A stretch of DNA of 28,688 bases. Source: an uncultured Oscillospiraceae bacterium (GTDB lineage Bacteria > Bacillota > Clostridia > Oscillospirales > Ruminococcaceae). The notes beneath the pieces were generated by a model. That model worked only from the letters and a program-made list of their open reading frames with translations. It was not told the origin of the DNA and searched no databases. The position numbers and the translations under genes are program-made. Location: positions 1 to 28,688 of the forward strand of contig USBI01000021.1 in NCBI GenBank assembly GCA_900552945.1, read 5' to 3'. Shown here one piece after another: positions 24,708 to 28,688 of this stretch; within the stretch, counting starts at the first letter, position 1, and every line of letters begins with the position of its first letter.

Positions 24708-26240
24708 TTGAAGCATCAAACCGTTCTGATTCTGGACTTCGGCGGCCAATACAACCAGCTCATTGCCCGCCGTGTGCGTGAATGCGGCGTTTACTGCGAA
24801 GTAAAGCCGTACAAGCTTTCCATGGACGAGATCAAAGCGATGGAGCCTGCCGGTATTATCTTCACGGGAGGACCGAACAGCGTTTATCTGGAGGATGCCC
24901 CCCGCATTTCCGAAGAAGTTTTCTCGCTCGGTGTGCCGGTGCTCGGCATCTGCTACGGCATCCAGACCATGGCCTACCTGCTGGGCGGGCATGTGACCAC
25001 GCCGGACTCCAGCGAATACGGCAAAACCGAAACCTTTTACAACACTTCCTGCGCCCTGTTTGACGGGCTGCCGGAAAAAGGCATCTCTTGGATGAGCCAC
25101 ACCGATTACATCGACCGGCTTCCGGAAGGATTCACCTCCGCCGCGCATACGGCCGACTGCCCGGTCGCCGCTATGGAAAATCCGGCAAAGAAGCTGTATG
25201 GCATGCAGTTCCATCCGGAAGTCATGCACACCGAAAACGGCTTGCAGATGCTCCACAACTTCTTGTATAAGGTCTGCGGCTGCACCGGCGACTGGACCAT
25301 GGGGAACTACGCGGAAACCTCCATCCGTTCCATCCGCGAAAAAGTCGGTGACGGCAAGGTACTGCTCGCCCTCTCCGGCGGCGTGGATTCCTCGGTAGCC
25401 GCGGCGCTGCTCGCCAAAGCGGTCGGCAGCCAGCTGACCTGCATTTTTGTCGACCACGGCCTCATGCGCAAAAACGAAGGGGACGAAGTGGAAGCGGCAT
25501 TTGCTCAGTGGGATATCAACTTCGTGCGTGTCAACGCGGGCGAGCGCTTTCTCGGCAAGCTCGCCGGTGTGTTAGACCCGGAGGCCAAGCGCAAGATCAT
25601 TGGTGAGGAGTTCATCCGCGTATTTGAAGAGGAAGCAAAAAAAATCGGCCGGGTGGATTATCTGGTGCAGGGCACCATTTATCCGGACGTAATCGAATCC
25701 GGCGCGGGTGACGCAGCGGTCATCAAAAGCCACCACAACGTGGGCGGCCTGCCGGATTACGTTGACTTCAAAGAGATCATTGAACCGCTCCGCCCGCTGT
25801 TTAAAGACGAAGTGCGCAAACTAGGACAGGAACTTGGGCTCAAAGATTACCTGGTCTGGCGTCAGCCATTCCCAGGGCCCGGACTCGCCATCCGAATCAT
25901 TGGCGACATCACCCCGGAAAAGGTTTCCATTTTGCAGGACGCAGACTTTATCTTCCGTGAAGAGATCGCCAAAGCGGGGCTTGACCGCAGCATTCATCAA
26001 TACTTCGCTGTGCTGACCAATATGCGCTCGGTCGGCGTCATGGGCGACTTCCGTACCTACGATTACACCCTCGCGCTGCGTGGCGTTACCACCACCGACT
26101 TTATGACGGCTGATTTTGCCCGTATCCCGTACGATGTGCTGGAACGTGTCAGCAGCCGCATTATAAACGAGGTAAAAGGCATTAACCGTATCGTATACGA
26201 TATCACCACAAAACCCCCGGCTACAATTGAGTGGGAATAA
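24708..26240 (+). CDS. guaA: GMP synthase (glutamine-hydrolysing)
   Basis: The 510-residue enzyme converts XMP, ATP and glutamine to GMP. The N-terminal class I glutaminase shows Cys82 (LGICYGIQ), His169 and Glu171 (MQFHPEV). The ATP-pyrophosphatase domain has LSGGVDSS (222-229), and the C-terminal dimerisation domain ends with the conserved [11 protein letters not shown]. The start is TTG at 24708, giving (M)[22 protein letters not shown] lies about ten bases upstream. The frame is open much further upstream, but only through promoter DNA and the divergent PBP gene. The last 12 bases, GAGTGGGAATAA, are the conserved guaA 3' end used as an integration target by several genomic islands. Confidence 0.95.
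   Translation: MKHQTVLILDFGGQYNQLIARRVRECGVYCEVKPYKLSMDEIKAMEPAGIIFTGGPNSVYLEDAPRISEEVFSLGVPVLGICYGIQTMAYLLGGHVTTPDSSEYGKTETFYNTSCALFDGLPEKGISWMSHTDYIDRLPEGFTSAAHTADCPVAAMENPAKKLYGMQFHPEVMHTENGLQMLHNFLYKVCGCTGDWTMGNYAETSIRSIREKVGDGKVLLALSGGVDSSVAAALLAKAVGSQLTCIFVDHGLMRKNEGDEVEAAFAQWDINFVRVNAGERFLGKLAGVLDPEAKRKIIGEEFIRVFEEEAKKIGRVDYLVQGTIYPDVIESGAGDAAVIKSHHNVGGLPDYVDFKEIIEPLRPLFKDEVRKLGQELGLKDYLVWRQPFPGPGLAIRIIGDITPEKVSILQDADFIFREEIAKAGLDRSIHQYFAVLTNMRSVGVMGDFRTYDYTLALRGVTTTDFMTADFARIPYDVLERVSSRIINEVKGINRIVYDITTKPPATIEWE
26229..26240 (+). other. Candidate attachment core at the guaA 3' end
   Basis: GAGTGGGAATAA encodes the final Glu-Trp-Glu and stop of guaA. Genomic islands with tyrosine integrases, including Tn5801-like elements, are known to insert at the 3' end of guaA and keep the gene intact. 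Mobile DNA starts directly after this point. The second copy that would define the element is not in the window, so the core is a proposal. Confidence 0.5.
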
Positions 26241-26297
26241 ATTGAAACACCGTAAAAAACCAGTGTTTATGCGGGTTTGCGGCGTTCGGAGAAGTCT

Positions 26298-26318
26298 TTT
26301 GATAACAATTTGATAACA
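26298..26318 (+). repeat. Tandem TTTGATAACA repeats, probable integrase arm sites
   Basis: Two exact copies of TTTGATAACA (26298-26307 and 26309-26318) are spaced 11 bp apart, one helical turn, 58 bases after the guaA stop. Short direct repeats in this spacing are typical of arm-type binding sites of tyrosine integrases close to an attachment site. Confidence 0.6.
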
Positions 26319-26410
26319 GCCATACAAGAGCCATTATTCTTGTAATCCAGTGGTTTGTGGGTTACAGAATGATGAGAGGCGGCTTGCATGGCGAAAGAAA
26401 TCCATATTAC

Positions 26411-26455
26411 AAAGCCCTTAGCTGTGGGTAATCAAATCCATAGCTAAGGGCTTTT
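26411..26455 (+). terminator. Long-stem terminator between guaA and the xre gene
   Basis: AAAGCCCTTAGCTGTGG (26411-26427) pairs with CCATAGCTAAGGGCTTT (26438-26454), with one G-T pair, followed by TT. The T run is five long on the plus strand. It lies 9 bases past the xre stop and could stop both plus-strand read-through from guaA and xre transcription. Confidence 0.8.
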
Positions 26456-26463
26456 TGTCGTTC

Positions 26464-26997
26464 TTATTCATCTTTTTTGAGCTTGTCCTGAAACGCCTCC
26501 ACCAGCGTATCGCTTAACTCCTGCGAAGGCACTTTCGCCCAGAGTTGCGTGGTATCGTATTTCGGATAGTAGTAACGCCAGCGGTCGTAATCGTCCTTGC
26601 TGATTTCACCAGCAGAGAGCTTGTCTGCCTGCTCTTTCCAAGCATGGAGCATTTGCAGCAGCTCGTAAGCCTCTTTGCCCTTGTCCTTATTGACTTTCAG
26701 GCAAACCTCTCCGGCTGTTTCGCTGACGGTCAGCCCATAAACATCTTCAAGGGTAAATAAGGTGTGCATAAGACCGATCTGACTGTCAATGTCAGGAACA
26801 TCAAGAGCCTGCGGGGAAACATCAAGCGCCTGCGCCAGTGCAGCCGTTAAATCCGCCTTCGGTTTGCGGGAGCCGGTTTCATATTGCGCCAAGCGCACAT
26901 CGGCGCTCCTTTCGGGGAAGCCGACAGCCGTACCGAGATATTTTTGCGTCATACCACGCAGAAGCCTGAAAAAATGGATTCTCTCACCAATCGCCAT
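26464..26997 (-). CDS. XRE family transcriptional regulator (element repressor)
   Basis: The 177-residue protein has an N-terminal helix-turn-helix (about 5-62: IGERIHFFRLLRGMTQKYLG ... LAQYETGSRKPKADL) and a C-terminal helical region of unknown fold ending in a Lys/Glu tail. It is transcribed away from xis-int, from a promoter carrying an operator-like site. By position it is the repressor that keeps the element quiescent and controls its own level. AAGGAG lies 10 bases before the ATG. The target sequence is inferred from the repeats at 27139, 27215 and 27248. It carries no peptidase motif, so how it would be relieved is unclear. Confidence 0.85.
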   Translation of the reverse strand: MAIGERIHFFRLLRGMTQKYLGTAVGFPERSADVRLAQYETGSRKPKADLTAALAQALDVSPQALDVPDIDSQIGLMHTLFTLEDVYGLTVSETAGEVCLKVNKDKGKEAYELLQMLHAWKEQADKLSAGEISKDDYDRWRYYYPKYDTTQLWAKVPSQELSDTLVEAFQDKLKKDE

Positions 26998-27107
26998 AGT
27001 GTTTACACTCCTTGCTTATGTATCTGCAACCAGTATAAGAACCTGTCAAGCGCCGGGTAGTATTTTCTGCGAAAATCTCCACCCTCTCCTGCTTGACAGA
27101 ACCTTGA

Positions 27108-27136
27108 ACTGGTCGTCAATTCATTCTACGACCAGT
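27108..27136. repeat. 9-bp inverted repeat in the xre leader
   Basis: ACTGGTCGT (27108-27116) and ACGACCAGT (27128-27136) are a perfect pair around 11 bases, adjoining the xre -10 box. A second 9-bp pair, CTGTCAAGC (27043-27051) and GCTTGACAG (27091-27099), lies further into the leader. Both could fold in the xre mRNA leader or bind a regulator. Confidence 0.5.
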
Positions 27137-27163
27137 ATAGCAGATATGTTTAGTGAAAGTCAA
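27134..27163 (-). promoter_or_regulatory. Promoter of the xre gene
   Basis: TTGACT (27163-27158) and TATACT (27139-27134) lie 18 bases apart on the minus strand, giving a leader of roughly 130 bases before xre. An operator-like site fills part of the spacer. Confidence 0.7.
27139..27152. promoter_or_regulatory. Operator-like site O1 (xre promoter)
   Basis: AGCAGATATGTTTA differs from O2 by two bases and lies between the -35 and -10 boxes of the xre promoter, in place for negative autoregulation. Confidence 0.55.
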
Positions 27164-27206
27164 GAGAAAATAAAACAAAAAAGTTTAATATTTTCTCCAA
27201 AACCGC

Positions 27207-27235
27207 TTGACAAAAGCAAATATGCTTAGTATAAT
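27207..27235 (+). promoter_or_regulatory. Consensus promoter of xis-int
   Basis: TTGACA (27207-27212) and TATAAT (27230-27235) are both perfect consensus with a 17-base spacer. This very strong promoter faces xis and int and would need repression for stable maintenance. Confidence 0.85.
27214..27228. promoter_or_regulatory. Operator-like site O2 (xis-int promoter spacer)
   Basis: AAGCAAATATGCTTA, with arms AAGC and GCTT, fills almost the whole spacer of the xis-int promoter. A protein bound here would exclude RNA polymerase. Confidence 0.65.
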
Positions 27236-27244
27236 GAAAAAGCA

Positions 27245-27262
27245 TTAAGCAAATAAGCTTAA
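27245..27262. promoter_or_regulatory. Operator-like site O3 (downstream of xis-int -10)
   Basis: TTAAGCAAATAAGCTTAA has perfect 6-bp arms TTAAGC/GCTTAA and shares 13 of 14 core bases with O2. It covers the likely start of transcription. Confidence 0.65.
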
Positions 27263-27381
27263 TAAAATATCCGTCGTGCGTCACGGTAATGGCGTACCCG
27301 CCCGGGCAAATCGGAAGGCGGCAAGAAAGTATTCCGACACGAAATAAATGAATTTGAAAAACAGAAGGGAAGGTGATTTTT

Positions 27382-27570
27382 ATGGAAAACAGGTTTATCC
27401 GTGCCGACGATGTGGCGCAGGAACTGAATGTATCCAAGCCCTATGCCTATAAGCTCATCAGGAAGCTGAACGAGGAGCTGAAAGCGAAGGGATTTATTAC
27501 GATTGCGGGGCGTGTCAACCGCCAGTATTTTTATGAAAGGCTCTACGGAGCCGGAAAGGAGAAGGAATAA
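27382..27570 (+). CDS. Excisionase-like small helix-turn-helix protein
   Basis: The 62-residue protein starts MENRFIRADDVAQELNVSKPYAYKLIRKLNEEL, an excisionase/MerR-type winged-helix N terminus (about 5-35), followed by a short basic C-terminal part (AGRVNRQYFYERL). Such proteins bend DNA at attachment sites and direct the integrase towards excision. The ATG at 27382 has GGAAGGTGA six bases upstream; a GTG at 27373 lies inside that site. It overlaps int by one base (TAATG), so the two are translationally coupled. The preceding stretch 27262-27381 contains only a 20-codon frame with no good ribosome site. Confidence 0.8.
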   Translation: MENRFIRADDVAQELNVSKPYAYKLIRKLNEELKAKGFITIAGRVNRQYFYERLYGAGKEKE

Positions 27571-28643
27571 TGCCGGTATTCAAAAATGAGGACAACGGTA
27601 CTTGGTATGTGATGGCAAGGTATGTGAACTGGAAAGGCGAGCGCAAGCAGAAATGCAAGCGTGGCTTTACCACAAAGAAAGAAGCGCAGGAATGGGAGCG
27701 GATGTTCCAGCTACAGAATTCCTCTGATCTTGATATGAGCTTTGAGGCTTTCACGGAGCTGTATATCCGAGATGTGAAAAATCGCCTGAAGGAAAACACC
27801 TGGCTGACGAAGGAGCATATTATCCGCACAAAGATACTGCCCTTTTTCGGTAAGCTGAAAATCAGCGAGATTTCTACAAAAGAAATCATCACTTGGCAGA
27901 ATGAAATGCTTGCCTATCGTGACGAGAAGAAAAAGCCGTACTCACAGACCTATCTGAAAACACTGCACAACCAGCTTTCAGCCATATTCAACCATGCTGT
28001 GCGCTATTATGAGCTGCGCTCTAATCCAGCCGCAAAGGTGGGAAATATGGGCAGCGAGGAACACAGGGAAATGCTGTTCTGGACGAAAGAGGAATATAAG
28101 AAGTTTTCCTTTGAGATGATGGACAAGCCCGTTTCCTTTTACGCATTTGAAATGCTCTACTGGTGCGGTATCCGTGAGGGCGAGCTGCTGGCGCTTACGC
28201 CTGCGGACTTCGACTTTGACAAGGAAACGGTCACGATCAACAAATCCTATCAGCGTTTGCACGGGGAAGATGTGATTACTACGCCGAAAACAAAGAAAAG
28301 CAACCGTACCATTAAAATGCCGCATTTTCTCTGTGAGGAAATGCAGGAATATCTCGGTATGCTCTACGGACTCAAAAAGAAAGACCGTATCTTTACAGTA
28401 ACGAAAAGCTATCTTCATCACGAGATGGACAGAGGTGCAAAAGCCGCAGGCGTGAAGCGTATCCGTATTCATGACCTTCGTCACAGCCATATCAGTTTGC
28501 TGATCGATATGGGATTTTCGGCGGTGGCGATTGCCGACCGTGTAGGACACGAAAGCATTGAAATCACTTATCAGTACGCTCATCTGTTCCCGTCCAAACA
28601 GACGGAAATGGCGAAGCGATTAGACGATTTAGGGAAAGATTAA
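27570..28643 (+). CDS. Tyrosine recombinase/integrase
   Basis: The 357-residue enzyme has an N-terminal arm-binding domain (VFKNEDNGTWYVMARYVNWK), a SAM-like core-binding domain (about 55-160) and a C-terminal catalytic domain. The catalytic residues are Arg202 (CGIREGELLAL), a lysine near 240 in the beta-hairpin (PKTKKSNRT), His301 and Arg304 (HDLRHSH), His327 (GHESIE) and the nucleophile Tyr336 (TYQYAHLF). It is complete. It belongs to the Tn916/ICE-type integrases of Firmicutes. Its codon use is more AAG/GAA-rich than the neighbouring housekeeping genes, consistent with transfer. It lies immediately downstream of the excisionase-like gene; its attachment target is inferred to be guaA. Confidence 0.93.
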   Translation: MPVFKNEDNGTWYVMARYVNWKGERKQKCKRGFTTKKEAQEWERMFQLQNSSDLDMSFEAFTELYIRDVKNRLKENTWLTKEHIIRTKILPFFGKLKISEISTKEIITWQNEMLAYRDEKKKPYSQTYLKTLHNQLSAIFNHAVRYYELRSNPAAKVGNMGSEEHREMLFWTKEEYKKFSFEMMDKPVSFYAFEMLYWCGIREGELLALTPADFDFDKETVTINKSYQRLHGEDVITTPKTKKSNRTIKMPHFLCEEMQEYLGMLYGLKKKDRIFTVTKSYLHHEMDRGAKAAGVKRIRIHDLRHSHISLLIDMGFSAVAIADRVGHESIEITYQYAHLFPSKQTEMAKRLDDLGKD

Positions 28644-28688
28644 CTATTAAAAATCAACCCCGAAAATGAATGGTGGTGGTGAAAAAGA

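Larger units (their letters stand above)
26241..28688 (+). mobile_element. Integrative element, partial (regulation and recombination module)
   Basis: From just after guaA to the window end there is an XRE repressor, an excisionase-like protein and a tyrosine integrase, with integrase-arm-like repeats near guaA. No conjugation, cargo or replication genes are seen before the contig stops 45 bases after int. It is either the end of a larger integrated element or a short remnant. The stretch 26241-26463 contains the repeats and a terminator but no convincing gene. Confidence 0.7.

Noticed and set aside
26388..26447. 19-codon frame beginning MAKEIHITKPLAVG after guaA
   Set aside because: It overlaps the long terminator stem and has no clear ribosome site; coding cannot be supported.
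26241..28688. Complete prophage or defence island
   Set aside because: Only repressor, excisionase-like and integrase genes are present; no phage structural, conjugation or known defence genes can be seen before the window ends.

Overview
The window reads as a chromosomal contig end from a Gram-positive anaerobe of the class Clostridia, probably Oscillospirales/Ruminococcaceae-like. The clues are the acetyl-CoA carboxylase/type II fatty-acid cluster, a T-box in front of alaS, a DUF134-Mrp-NifX cluster, a DUF3048 lipoprotein, strong AGGAGG ribosome binding sites, frequent TTG/GTG starts and a moderately high GC content. The family-level placement is inference. No rRNA, tRNA or CRISPR array was seen.

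Layout. Bases 1-49 are not biological: they are an Illumina Nextera P7/i7 adapter with the Tn5 mosaic end, so true sequence starts at base 50. 50-170 is the 3' end of a plus-strand gene, probably a regulator with a GyrI-like effector-binding domain. 219-1839 (minus) is a three-gene operon: DUF134 regulator, Mrp/NBP35 Fe-S carrier ATPase, and a NifX-like protein with a His/Cys-rich tail. It is driven by a consensus promoter overlapped by two copies of a GCATATGC-centred palindrome. 2045-9464 (minus) is the fatty-acid operon fabH-fabG-fabF-accB-fabZ-accC-accD-accA-acpP. It supplies malonyl-CoA and most of the elongation cycle, but fabD and an enoyl-ACP reductase are absent from it.

9722-11148 (plus) carries aroE and aroK of the shikimate pathway. 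A bidirectional terminator separates them from a long minus-strand run, 22509 down to 11263: alaS (T-box controlled), hinT, an Apt-like phosphoribosyltransferase, comEC with a degenerate C-terminal domain, holA, a ribonuclease M5-like Toprim protein, an MBOAT acyltransferase with a DHHW partner (surface-polymer O-acylation pair), and a DUF3048 lipoprotein. A class B penicillin-binding protein lies at 22851-24500 (minus), divergent from guaA (24708-26240, plus).

The right end, from about 26241 to the window end, is accessory DNA at the 3' end of guaA, a recurrent integration site for genomic islands. It holds tandem integrase-arm-like repeats, an XRE-type repressor, an excisionase-like protein and a tyrosine integrase. 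Divergent xre and xis-int promoters each carry a related operator in the spacer between -35 and -10, a clear layout for a two-state switch. I did not find an obviously new defence or metabolic system. The most interesting signals are the two operator arrangements, the guaA-linked element and the ComEC protein without metal ligands.
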